DNA from: Bacteroidaceae bacterium
Lineage (GTDB): Bacteria > Bacteroidota > Bacteroidia > Bacteroidales > Bacteroidaceae
Direction: 5' to 3'
Assembly: GCA_024401275.1 (NCBI GenBank)
Contig: JAKSLJ010000004.1
Coordinates: 87,693 to 151,692 of the forward strand
DNA: 64,000 nucleotides
A program made the translations under genes and the position numbers. Shown piece by piece: positions 41,571 through 50,288 of the stretch; position 1 is the first letter of the stretch, and each line of letters starts with the position of its first letter. The notes below the pieces were generated by a model. It saw only the letters and a program-made list of their open reading frames with translations, did no database searches and was not told where the DNA came from.

Positions 41571-44500
41571 ATGAATTCTTTCAAAAGATATTTTTACACT
41601 TTTGTCATCATCATGTCTTGTTGTGCCAACATTGCATGGGGTCAAACAATGGCAGAAAAGATTGCTGCCAAGCAGCAGTTGACGAATCTTCCTACCGTTT
41701 ACATAACAGTGCCTGATGCATTTGGGCAGAAGATTAACTCCGTTTTGGATGAAAAGAAGGAATACCACTCTGCTTCCATCAAAGTTATAGACAATGGTAC
41801 TGACGGTACTGGCATCAAACTTGAATCTTTCGAAGATGACGTTTTGAGAATAAAGGTTCGTGGTAACGAAACCGCTAAAGGCTCAAAGAAACCTTATCGT
41901 TTGAATTTCGGCAAGGATGTTACAAATGCTGACGGAAGCGTAACATCCCACAAGCACGATATGCTAGGTCTTGGCTACAAGAAGCGCAATTGGGTTCTTC
42001 TTGCAAACCAGAAAGATGAAACATTAATGCATAATGCTCTTGCATACACTATTGGTAAGACTGTTGGCATGGAATTCTGCCCTGGCTATAAATTCGTTGA
42101 TCTCGTCATCAACGATGAGTATCTTGGAAATTATATGATTTCAGATCATTGTGAAGTAGGCAAGAATAGAATAGATGTTGATGAGGATGCTGGTTGGTAT
42201 CTTGAATCAAACCGAGAAGATCAAAAGGAAGAGCCTTACGTTACACCTACAGGTTTGTATATCTCAATAAAGAATCCAGAGCCATCAACAGAAGCAGAGA
42301 CCACAGCCCTGAAGAACGAAGTAAAGAGTTATTTCGATGGTTGCGTGGCTTTGTTTGACAGATGGAATTCTGAGCCTCTCTCAGAAGCAAAGATTGCAGC
42401 CCTCACTGACCCGAGAAACGGATGGAGAAAATATTGGGATGAAGAATCACTTGTTAATTACTATATCGGAGTAAATGTAACAGGTAATCACGATGGTTTC
42501 ATGACTGTCAAGATGTATCGTAACCCCGGTGGTAAGATCAAGTTTGGTCCTCTTTGGGATTTTGACACCTCATACGGACAATATGATGATGGTGAAACTT
42601 TGGCTGAAGATGCTCAGGCACAAGCCCCATTGATGTGCAACTTTATACAAAAGATTGTCAATTACGACCCTGTCTTTGTAAAGAAGGTTCATGACAAATT
42701 GCAAGAGGTTGCAACCCCATTGCAGTCAGCAATGTCGGCAGAAATCAACACACTTGAAGAAAGACTTGCCACATCACAAGCACTTGAGAACCCAAACCAA
42801 CAATCAGGAGCTTACAAAGCATCAGTACAAGGATTGCGCAATTACACCGATGCACACTTTGATTGGCTTGCTGAAACTATATACGCAAAATATGAGGCTA
42901 TGGGTGGCGATAATATCCAAGAAAATACCGGTGGTAATGGAGGAGAAAGTGGAGAAGAAGGAACAGGAGAAGATTCTCCTACCAATGGAGCAAATATGAA
43001 TGTTGCCTATGTTGTCACTGGTATGTCTTTACCATCATGGCAAAATGAAACGTTCCCAGCCGAAGCTTTCTTGAAAGACGCCGAATATGCTGATATAACA
43101 ATATCTGTAGATCCAAAAATCCACAATCAATTCTATGCAGCCTTAAGATTGAACGGTGAAGACATACAAGTACATAACCAAGGTTGGCAAATTTATACAT
43201 ACACATTCAGAATATCTGGAGAAGTTTTGACCGCTGCGGCAAATGGTCAATTATACTTAAGAACAGGAGGAGGAGGCGGATATACAATTGTCGTACTCAA
43301 TGTCAGTTCAACATCCCCTGGCACAGACACGCCTACCACCCCTGAGACGCCTTCTACCGAGAGCTTCACTCAGCTTACTGACCTGCCAACAATGTACTTG
43401 CAGATCTACAAGCTCAACGCTGACGGCACATCCGACAAGACTCAGACGGAAACTATCACTTCAAGTGGCGGTGACTATCATACTGCTCGCATTGTCATCG
43501 TTGACAAAAACAACACAATAAAGGAACGCGACGAGGAAACACAGATTCGTGGACGCGGCAACTCTACATGGAGTGGCGACAACCTGAAGAATCCTTACCG
43601 CTTGAAGTTCCCTGCAAAGACAAAACTTCTCAGTTATTTGGCAGAAGACGGAACTACCGTAGTCAACAACTATGCCAACGCCAAGTCATGGACCCTGCTC
43701 TCTAACAAGGGAGACTACTCTCTTATCCGCAACGCACTGACAGCAGAACTCGGAAAGTACATGAACATGCCTTTCGTTCCTGCTTACAAGTTTGTTGACC
43801 TCGTTATCAACGGCAACTATGCCGGCACTTACCAGATAAGCGACCAGATACAGGTGGCAAAGGATCGTATCAATGTAAACTCTGATACAGGCTGGCTGCT
43901 GTCTGCAAATCGCGGTGGCGGCTACGAGGAAGATCCATACTTCACTGCCAATGGTGCTACATTCAACATCAAGAATCCAGAAGCAGATGTAACAACTGCA
44001 ACAGGAGTAACATCAGACACAAAGTATGATGCAATGAAGACTTGGATGGCTAATGCACTTAAGACAAAATGGGTTAACAGCAAAGAAGTCATCGACGGCG
44101 AAGCTCTTTCTGGAAGCTTTGACATGGAGTCTCTTGCCAACTACATCATTGGCATTGACATCACGGGTGACCCAGACGGAGCTATCGACAACTTCTATAT
44201 GTATAAGGAAGCTGACGAAAGCAGCAAGATGAAGTTCGGTCCTATGTGGGACTATGACCTCGCTTACGGTAACGTTACAAGCCGCGATCACAAGGAGTCA
44301 CACTTCTTCGCCGACGAGACTTACGGTTGGGGCTATAAGGTTAAGCAGATGTACAACACCCCTACCGTTATAAAAGCTATCTGGAAGCGTTGGAAGTCGG
44401 TTTATGGCACATTCGATTCTACAGCAAAGCAAAGTACATTGACCAAGTATCTGCTTGAAAAGGTTGACGCCCTTGAGGCCATCATCGCTCAGTCACAGGC

Positions 44501-45617
44501 AAAGAACTTCACTGAGAACAAAGCAGGAAGCGTTGCTGGTAGCAACACTTACGCTTCTCATGCAGACGCTATCGCAGCTCTCAAGGCGTGGATTCCAGAA
44601 CATGTAGAATGGCTCAACACAGCCTATAGGAATGACTATGCAGAAATCACAGGTCTTGATCCTGATGCTTGTGAAAACCACACTTACAATGACCACAACT
44701 ACATCTTGCAGGATGATGGCACTTACCTCATTGGTTGCGACGTCTGCAATACTATCAAGGAAGGCAGCGAGACTTACTATAAGTTCACTGTTTATCCAGA
44801 AAGTGCAGAATCTACAGAAGTATTCGCAACTTCTTGGCATCCTTCTGACGAGCATCCAAACTCTATCGCTGTTGTTGAGGCAAAGCGAAGCATCGTAGAG
44901 AAGATCAAAGGTTGGAACATCGTTTGCGGCAAGAAGACCACATTCGCAGACGGCTCTACAGGCCTCACTTGCAAGGACTTCCGCCTTACTGATGGCCATC
45001 CATATTATTCAGGCAACAAGTTCGTCGCCACATCTGCTACTTACACTCGCCCTCTCGGTGAAGACGAGGACTTCGGCATGATGACTCTTCCTTTCAAGCA
45101 TCAGAATGCAGAGAACGATGACGCAGAGTTCTATCATATAGATAAGGTAGAAGGTGACAAGATTCATCTTGTGGCTATCGACCCATCTATTGACGGTAAC
45201 GCAAGTGCTTACCTCCCAGTCTTCTTCAAGCGTAAGGACGGTGCAACTTCCATTACCGTAACCGGTACAGACATTACCGTAAAAAAGACATCCGCAGACA
45301 AGACTAATTCAACTTTCGAAGGATGGACAATCATCGGTGCCGTTGAGAGCACGAGTGTAACTGCCGACGGTCTCTATGAAATGTCAGACGCTAAGCTTGG
45401 CACTGTAGCAAAGGCTGAAAGCCTTACTATTGCTCCATTCCGTGCTTATCTCTCAACTACAGCTACTGATGTTCCTGCCACACTCACATTCGTCTGCCCT
45501 GGAGGCGAAGAAGTCACTGTAAGCACTCTCGTCGAAGCTATAAAGCAGCTGACAAGCGGCAAATTGACAAAGCAGGACATTGACAAGATCGTAGAAGAAT
45601 TGCTGAATAAGGAATAA
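41571..45617 (+). CDS. Secreted double-CotH-domain surface protein A
   Basis: A 1348-residue secreted protein. After a signal peptide (residues 1-25, CANIAWGQ) comes CotH domain 1 (about 30-440), an acidic Gly/Glu linker, a beta-sandwich module (475-590), CotH domain 2 (600-1020) and a C-terminal beta module (1028-1310) with a helical tail. CotH proteins are atypical kinases; B. subtilis CotH phosphorylates spore-coat proteins. Both domains keep the metal-binding WDxD (WDFD 329-332, WDYD 893-896) and the NHDG/DPDG element, so both look active. In ruminococci CotH domains occur with dockerins. The next genes encode cohesin-like and dockerin domains. Confidence 0.85.
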   Translation: MNSFKRYFYTFVIIMSCCANIAWGQTMAEKIAAKQQLTNLPTVYITVPDAFGQKINSVLDEKKEYHSASIKVIDNGTDGTGIKLESFEDDVLRIKVRGNETAKGSKKPYRLNFGKDVTNADGSVTSHKHDMLGLGYKKRNWVLLANQKDETLMHNALAYTIGKTVGMEFCPGYKFVDLVINDEYLGNYMISDHCEVGKNRIDVDEDAGWYLESNREDQKEEPYVTPTGLYISIKNPEPSTEAETTALKNEVKSYFDGCVALFDRWNSEPLSEAKIAALTDPRNGWRKYWDEESLVNYYIGVNVTGNHDGFMTVKMYRNPGGKIKFGPLWDFDTSYGQYDDGETLAEDAQAQAPLMCNFIQKIVNYDPVFVKKVHDKLQEVATPLQSAMSAEINTLEERLATSQALENPNQQSGAYKASVQGLRNYTDAHFDWLAETIYAKYEAMGGDNIQENTGGNGGESGEEGTGEDSPTNGANMNVAYVVTGMSLPSWQNETFPAEAFLKDAEYADITISVDPKIHNQFYAALRLNGEDIQVHNQGWQIYTYTFRISGEVLTAAANGQLYLRTGGGGGYTIVVLNVSSTSPGTDTPTTPETPSTESFTQLTDLPTMYLQIYKLNADGTSDKTQTETITSSGGDYHTARIVIVDKNNTIKERDEETQIRGRGNSTWSGDNLKNPYRLKFPAKTKLLSYLAEDGTTVVNNYANAKSWTLLSNKGDYSLIRNALTAELGKYMNMPFVPAYKFVDLVINGNYAGTYQISDQIQVAKDRINVNSDTGWLLSANRGGGYEEDPYFTANGATFNIKNPEADVTTATGVTSDTKYDAMKTWMANALKTKWVNSKEVIDGEALSGSFDMESLANYIIGIDITGDPDGAIDNFYMYKEADESSKMKFGPMWDYDLAYGNVTSRDHKESHFFADETYGWGYKVKQMYNTPTVIKAIWKRWKSVYGTFDSTAKQSTLTKYLLEKVDALEAIIAQSQAKNFTENKAGSVAGSNTYASHADAIAALKAWIPEHVEWLNTAYRNDYAEITGLDPDACENHTYNDHNYILQDDGTYLIGCDVCNTIKEGSETYYKFTVYPESAESTEVFATSWHPSDEHPNSIAVVEAKRSIVEKIKGWNIVCGKKTTFADGSTGLTCKDFRLTDGHPYYSGNKFVATSATYTRPLGEDEDFGMMTLPFKHQNAENDDAEFYHIDKVEGDKIHLVAIDPSIDGNASAYLPVFFKRKDGATSITVTGTDITVKKTSADKTNSTFEGWTIIGAVESTSVTADGLYEMSDAKLGTVAKAESLTIAPFRAYLSTTATDVPATLTFVCPGGEEVTVSTLVEAIKQLTSGKLTKQDIDKIVEELLNKE

Positions 45618-45627
45618 AAATTATTGA

Positions 45628-45664
45628 TTAATTCGTGGGCAATTCGTGATAATTCGTGTTCAAA
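45628..45664. repeat. AATTCGTG short repeat
   Basis: AATTCGTG occurs three times (AATTCGTGGGCAATTCGTGA then AATTCGTG) in the gap between CotH-A and the cohesin/dockerin gene; related to 18491-18585 and 48104-48212. Confidence 0.6.
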
Positions 45665-45682
45665 AGAAAATAAAATAAAGAT

Positions 45683-46384
45683 ATGAATAAACTAAAATTA
45701 ATTCTCGCAACAGCACTGTTAAGCGTTTTTGCTGTTTGTGCCAACGCACAACAAAGCGACAATGTTGCAACTGCTACTTACGGCAATGCGACCGGCAACA
45801 AAACTCGCACGATGACTGTTGCGCTAAACCATGCGAATGATTATGTAGCTTTTACCCTTAATCTGACACTCCCAGAAGGCACAACGGTTACGGGTGTCAG
45901 CGTAAAGTCACCTTTGAAGAATGGTGGCACTACAGACCTTTCTGGAGTTGGCGGTTCAGCCACAGAAAGCACCGACTTCAACGTCCTTTTCAACCACACC
46001 AACCCAACAAAGTGCAATGTTGTAGCTTACAACTATGGTAATGTGGCAATAGGTGGTGAATCTGGCGAAATCCTTTTCACTATTACCCTCGAAACAACTG
46101 AAGGCGTTGCATTTGATGAAGGAACTGTAGAATGTAAGTATGAATTTGCCAAATTGGTTGGCGAGTCACTTACAGGTACCATCGAAAACGATCCTCGCCT
46201 TTGGGGTGATGTTGTGAAGGATAAGAATGTTGACGCAACAGACTTCCAGGCTGTTGGTAATATCGTAACAAAGTTGGGAAATGGAACAACTGCCATTGAT
46301 GCTTTTGCGGCAGATGTTGACCAGTCTGACGAGATAGACGCGACAGACTATCAGGCAATTGGTAATATCGTAACTAAAAAATAA
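45683..46384 (+). CDS. Secreted protein with cohesin-like domain and C-terminal dockerin
   Basis: A 233-residue protein with a signal peptide (residues 1-22, AVCANAQ). Residues 25-160 are beta-strands like a cohesin-type jelly roll (FTLNLTLPEGTTVTGVSV; GEILFTITLETTEG). Residues 170-233 contain two dockerin-type calcium repeats: GDVVKDKNVDATDFQAVGNI and ADVDQSDEIDATDYQAIGNI, with Asp at the calcium positions of each loop. Dockerins bind cohesins to build protein complexes. It starts 65 bases after the CotH-A stop and ends 12 bases before the next gene, so one operon is likely. The cohesin call is by pattern and less certain than the dockerin. Confidence 0.78.
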   Translation: MNKLKLILATALLSVFAVCANAQQSDNVATATYGNATGNKTRTMTVALNHANDYVAFTLNLTLPEGTTVTGVSVKSPLKNGGTTDLSGVGGSATESTDFNVLFNHTNPTKCNVVAYNYGNVAIGGESGEILFTITLETTEGVAFDEGTVECKYEFAKLVGESLTGTIENDPRLWGDVVKDKNVDATDFQAVGNIVTKLGNGTTAIDAFAADVDQSDEIDATDYQAIGNIVTKK

Positions 46385-46396
46385 TAATTTTGATAT

Positions 46397-48022
46397 ATGA
46401 AAAAGTTTTTTACTATTTTCTCTTTACTCTTCATGCTCTTTGCTCTTAATGCGAGTGCTGATGTTAATATATATTTGAAGAGTACAAATGTTCAGGCAGG
46501 TGCGAAAGGAAAAATCGACCTCTGCTTGGAAACAGAAAATCCTATTGGTACAGTAAACGTGGAATTCACTTTGCCAGAAGGAGTTAAGGTTGTAGGCAAT
46601 CCTGTATCTGAAGGTGCGTATGTTACATTCAATCCTGCCATTAACAATCTTCTCCTTGGTAAGGGCGATCCATACTACTCAACAGGTGTTGTCGCAACAA
46701 TCAATGTTGAAGTTGACGCTGATGCAGAGATTGGAGAGCACCCAATGACCATCACAATGGCAAAAATCGTTGAGCCAAATTTGACTACTTACGATTTCTC
46801 TGATGTAGAGAGCACATTGGCAATCCAGAAGACTGCTGTCATCGAACCACAACGTGACGATTATACATTCGAAGCTATTCCAACATGTGTTGCAACAGAC
46901 GCTACCTCAATGTCTCTCCCTGTAAACTTTGCTAATGAAGGATATGTTGAAAACATTTCTTTCAACATTGAATATCCAGCTGGTATGCTTACGACTAAGT
47001 CAGGAAAGAATTATAATCTCACAGTGAATAAGGATCGTTTCGATACAGGTTCTGATGCCACATTGACTGTAAAGGCTACTAGTGGTACCGCTGTTGCATT
47101 TACAAATGCAGAATCTGACCTTGTTAAGCCAGGTGATGGAAATCTGCTTACAATCCCTGTTACTTTGACAAATGTTGCTGATGGTGTTTACACGATTAAG
47201 TTTACTGACATCAAAGTTAGCGTAACAAATGACGAAGCAGATCCTATTAGTACAGAAACACTTCCTGATTACTATGTATCTGTAATCGTAGGTCAGCCTT
47301 CTACTCAGGAAGCTATCCTCTACGGTCACTATGACGAGGCTACAGCAGAAGCATTCTCTACAGCAATGAAGAATGTTGCCGTAGCAAACATTACTGCTGC
47401 TGAAATGGGCGAGGGTGCTATGAGTAAGTTCCAAGATGTTATTACAGTTGATGATAATAAAAAATGGGTTTACTACTACCGCAAATCTGATAACTATGCC
47501 ACAACAGTAATGCCATACGATTTGGGAGCTTCCATGTACAGCGAAGGAATTTATCAACTCTTTAGAATTGAGGATATGACTTCAGAAAGCATCATTATCA
47601 AAGAACTCTCACAAGGTGAATGCATTCCTGCAAATACTCCTTGTATATTTAAGGGTATTCTCGCGTTCTTGAAAGAAAATATGCCACTTAGCTTTGGTGC
47701 TATAGACAACCAGTCTATTGGCATGACTACATTCAAGGGCACTTACGAAGCTACAAGTATAGCCGAAGGCGAAGGCTACTACATCGCATCAAACGGCAAG
47801 TTCTACAACGACGGCGCATCTATCCGTCCGTTCCGTGGTTACTTCGAGGGTAATGTTAGTGGTGTTAAGTCATTGCGAGTTCTCCTTGATGACGCAACAG
47901 GTCTCATTGACATCACAGACCAGTTCTCGAAGGAAGACATCTACAACCTCCAGGGCATCCGCATGAACAATGTTCAGAAGGGTATCAACATCAAGGGCGG
48001 CAAAAAGGTTCTGGTTAAGTAA
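46397..48022 (+). CDS. Secreted protein with two cohesin-like domains and T9SS-like tail
   Basis: A 541-residue protein with a signal peptide (residues 1-21, ALNASA). Two similar beta-sandwich units (about 22-150 and 160-300) have cohesin-like features (GKIDLCLETENPIGTVNVEF; VEFTLPEGVKVVG). Residues 305-515 are a beta module like the C-terminal part of the CotH proteins (VMPYDLG, YQLFRIED, FRGYFEG). The end, NLQGIRMNNVQKGINIKGGK followed by KVLVK, is the tail seen on Prevotella exported proteins. It could be the receptor for the dockerin encoded just upstream, which is inference. Confidence 0.7.
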   Translation: MKKFFTIFSLLFMLFALNASADVNIYLKSTNVQAGAKGKIDLCLETENPIGTVNVEFTLPEGVKVVGNPVSEGAYVTFNPAINNLLLGKGDPYYSTGVVATINVEVDADAEIGEHPMTITMAKIVEPNLTTYDFSDVESTLAIQKTAVIEPQRDDYTFEAIPTCVATDATSMSLPVNFANEGYVENISFNIEYPAGMLTTKSGKNYNLTVNKDRFDTGSDATLTVKATSGTAVAFTNAESDLVKPGDGNLLTIPVTLTNVADGVYTIKFTDIKVSVTNDEADPISTETLPDYYVSVIVGQPSTQEAILYGHYDEATAEAFSTAMKNVAVANITAAEMGEGAMSKFQDVITVDDNKKWVYYYRKSDNYATTVMPYDLGASMYSEGIYQLFRIEDMTSESIIIKELSQGECIPANTPCIFKGILAFLKENMPLSFGAIDNQSIGMTTFKGTYEATSIAEGEGYYIASNGKFYNDGASIRPFRGYFEGNVSGVKSLRVLLDDATGLIDITDQFSKEDIYNLQGIRMNNVQKGINIKGGKKVLVK

Positions 48023-48103
48023 CTAAATTTCCCATCTTGATTGTCAATAAATGACTGACACTAAGACATTTACCTTTACTTCGACAAGCTCAGTATAAAC
48101 TCA

Positions 48104-48212
48104 AAACGTAAATTGCCGCAAATTTAACGTTAATTTTCGAAAATTATATATGCTGTTTGTATAGAAAAAATTACGATAATTAGCGTCTAATTCACGATAA
48201 TTCACGTTAAAA
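48104..48212. repeat. Dispersed AATTCACG-type intergenic repeat, copy 2
   Basis: ACGTAAATTGCCGCAAATTT and, 60 bases on, TAATTCACGATAATTCACGT, in the same order as at 18491-18585. Confidence 0.7.
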
Positions 48213-48279
48213 AGAAGAATACATATAAGGTGGGAAACATCAATTAAATAAAATTGTAAATCCGTAAATTGTACATAAT

Positions 48280-48438
48280 ATGAAGAATTATATAAAGCCA
48301 ACATTAGAGCGCATAGATTGCGACATGGAAAGCCTGTTGGCAGTGATATCAGGCGGCGAAGGCGAAGGCGATCACGAAGCAAATGCAAAAAAGAATGGCA
48401 TTCTTTTTGATGATGCAGAAACTGTAGAAATAGACTAG
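48280..48438 (+). CDS. Small peptide, YIxP...LLxxISGG type
   Basis: A 52-residue peptide, MKNYIKPTLERIDCDMESLL followed by AVISGGEGEGD and an acidic end. It has no signal peptide. It shares with the peptide at 54871 the order Y-I-x-P, then E-x-LL-x-x-ISGG, then an Asp/Glu/Gly-rich part. A Gly-Gly after a short leader is reminiscent of leader peptides of exported ribosomal peptides, but no modification enzyme or peptidase-containing transporter is nearby. A strong terminator follows at once. Function unknown; possibly a CotH substrate or secretion-linked peptide. Confidence 0.7.
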   Translation: MKNYIKPTLERIDCDMESLLAVISGGEGEGDHEANAKKNGILFDDAETVEID

Positions 48439-48456
48439 TTCTAACGCTCTTATTAT

Positions 48457-48497
48457 AGGCTAAAGGCAACCGAAAGGGAGCTTTTAGCCTTTTTTTT
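48457..48497 (+). terminator. Terminator after the small peptide gene
   Basis: AGGCTAAAGGC and GCTTTTAGCCT stem, loop AACCGAAAGGGA, followed by a run of T. The same sequence occurs at 49970-50009. Confidence 0.88.
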
Positions 48498-48506
48498 GCC
48501 CAAATA

Positions 48507-48538
48507 TTTGGTCAGAAATTAAAAAAGCATTACTTTTG
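48507..48538 (+). promoter_or_regulatory. Promoter of ATPase gene 48639
   Basis: TTTG at 48507-48510, 20-bp spacer, TACTTTTG at 48531-48538; a leader of about 95 bases. Confidence 0.76.
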
Positions 48539-48638
48539 CAACCGAAACGCACGTTACCGTAACAGCGGTTACGATACACCCAAACATCCTAACCAACTCA
48601 ATTTCAGCACATCGCAATCGCACACAAAAGTCCATAAC

Positions 48639-49958
48639 ATGAAATTCTTCGACAGAAAACAAGAAATAGCGAAGCTTGAAAGGATAGACTCCCTTTCACA
48701 CGAAGTGGCACAGTTCACTGTAGTTTCCGGACGCAGACGTATTGGCAAGACGTCATTGGTTCGTCATGCCTACAAAGACAGCGACATGCTCTATTTCTTT
48801 GTGGCACGAAAGACCGAGGCAGACCTTTGCCAAACATTCATAGAGTCTATTCGCGAAACTCTAAACATACCAATGATAGGCAGCGTAAAGCACTTCTCCG
48901 AACTGTTCGACTATGTCATGCAACTTGCCAAGAGCCGCCACATAACGCTGATGATAGATGAGTTCCAAGAGTTCTATAGGGTGAATCCGGCAGTCTTCTC
49001 CGAAATGCAGGACATCTGGGATCGCCATAAGGACGAAGCAAAGATAAACCTCATCGTCTGCGGTTCGGTAAACTCACTCATCAACAAGATATTCCGCGAC
49101 AAGAAGGAGCCACTCTATGGCAGACAAACGGAAATGATACACTTGCGTGCCTTTGTCCCTTCCGTGTTGAAGGAGATAATGGTAGAATACCGTCCAAACT
49201 ACACAAACGAGGATCTGCTTGCGCTGTATCTCTTCACAGGCGGTGTGGCGAAATACGTGGAACTCCTTGTGGACAGGCGATGCCTCACCCTTGAAACCAT
49301 ACTTGATGCCTTCTTTGAAAGGGATTCCTATTTCCAGGGCGAGGGCAAGAACATGCTCATTGAGGAGTTTGGCAAGGAATATGGCACATACTTCTCCATC
49401 CTATCTCTCGTAGCTCAAGGACACAATACTCGTGGAGAGATTGAGGACATGCTTGGAATGGACATAGGCGGATATCTCAAGAAGCTCATAGACGACTACG
49501 GATTGATAGCGAAGCAGCAGCCACTCTTCGAGAAAGCAGCAAACAAGAATGTCCACTACGCCATACACGACCATTTCCTCCGCTTCTGGTTCCGCTTCAT
49601 CTTCAAATATTCTTACATTTTGGAAGCTGGCGGACATCAGCGACTGCGCCAGATTGTTGAGCGCGACTATAGCAGCTACAGCGGGAAAGTTCTTGAAGCA
49701 TGGTTTCGCGACACGATGACAGAACAAGGTACATTCACACGCATCGGCTATTGGCACGACCGTAAAGGCGAGAACGAGATAGACATCATCGCTGCCGACG
49801 ACATCGACAAGACCGTAAACTTCTACGAAGTGAAACGTCAGGAAAGCGACATCGACATCAGCATCCTCCGATCAAAGGCAGACACATTCCTGAAGGCAAC
49901 AGGACAATACAAGAAATCTACCATATCTCACCACGGCTTATCTCTTGACGACATGTAA
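48639..49958 (+). CDS. DUF234-type ATPase with C-terminal PDDEXK domain
   Basis: A 439-residue protein of the archaeal-type STAND-like ATPase family: Walker A SGRRRIGKTSL (30-40), Walker B LMIDEFQEF, a winged-helix region (GEIEDMLGMDIGGYLKKL), then DUF234 with a PDDEXK-like core (ENEIDIIAAD...NFYEVKRQ). Such ATPases are common, dispersed, and of uncertain function. It has its own promoter and terminator and is flanked by two copies of the same terminator, so it may be a cassette inserted between the two CotH units. Confidence 0.85.
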   Translation: MKFFDRKQEIAKLERIDSLSHEVAQFTVVSGRRRIGKTSLVRHAYKDSDMLYFFVARKTEADLCQTFIESIRETLNIPMIGSVKHFSELFDYVMQLAKSRHITLMIDEFQEFYRVNPAVFSEMQDIWDRHKDEAKINLIVCGSVNSLINKIFRDKKEPLYGRQTEMIHLRAFVPSVLKEIMVEYRPNYTNEDLLALYLFTGGVAKYVELLVDRRCLTLETILDAFFERDSYFQGEGKNMLIEEFGKEYGTYFSILSLVAQGHNTRGEIEDMLGMDIGGYLKKLIDDYGLIAKQQPLFEKAANKNVHYAIHDHFLRFWFRFIFKYSYILEAGGHQRLRQIVERDYSSYSGKVLEAWFRDTMTEQGTFTRIGYWHDRKGENEIDIIAADDIDKTVNFYEVKRQESDIDISILRSKADTFLKATGQYKKSTISHHGLSLDDM

Positions 49959-49969
49959 AAATTTGCTCT

Positions 49970-50009
49970 AGGCTAAAGGCAACCGAAAGGGAGCTTTTAG
50001 CCTTTTTTT
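49970..50009 (+). terminator. Terminator after the ATPase gene (duplicate of 48457-48497)
   Basis: Same stem-loop AGGCTAAAGGCAACCGAAAG with GGAGCTTTTAGCC and T run. Confidence 0.88.
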
Positions 50010-50082
50010 GCACACAACTTATTACAAATGAGTTAAAATTCCGTTCTCGCACACACATTTTCCACTTTTTTCTTGATTTTCC

Positions 50083-50113
50083 TTGCCATTTACATATATT
50101 ATTTATAACTTTG
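50083..50113 (+). promoter_or_regulatory. Promoter of second CotH operon
   Basis: TTG at 50083-50085, 20-bp spacer, TAACTTTG at 50106-50113. The leader is long, about 170 bases up to the start at 50289; no clear RNA structure was recognised in it. Confidence 0.75.
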
Positions 50114-50288
50114 CGCCCATAAAAAGGATGAAGGCAAGTTCCACGAACTGTCAAAAACTAACTAACACAAATGCTATCTATCGAACGATAACCCTGAAAA
50201 ACCAAACTCAGTTCCCAATTACCGTTCATACTATCACATTTGTGCAAATACAAACAATAGATACAAACAATAAAAACACATCATTATC

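Noticed and set aside
48280-48438. Bacteriocin with GG leader
   Set aside because: The GG motif is suggestive, but no modification enzyme, immunity gene or peptidase-containing ABC transporter is present, so only a neutral small-peptide call is made.
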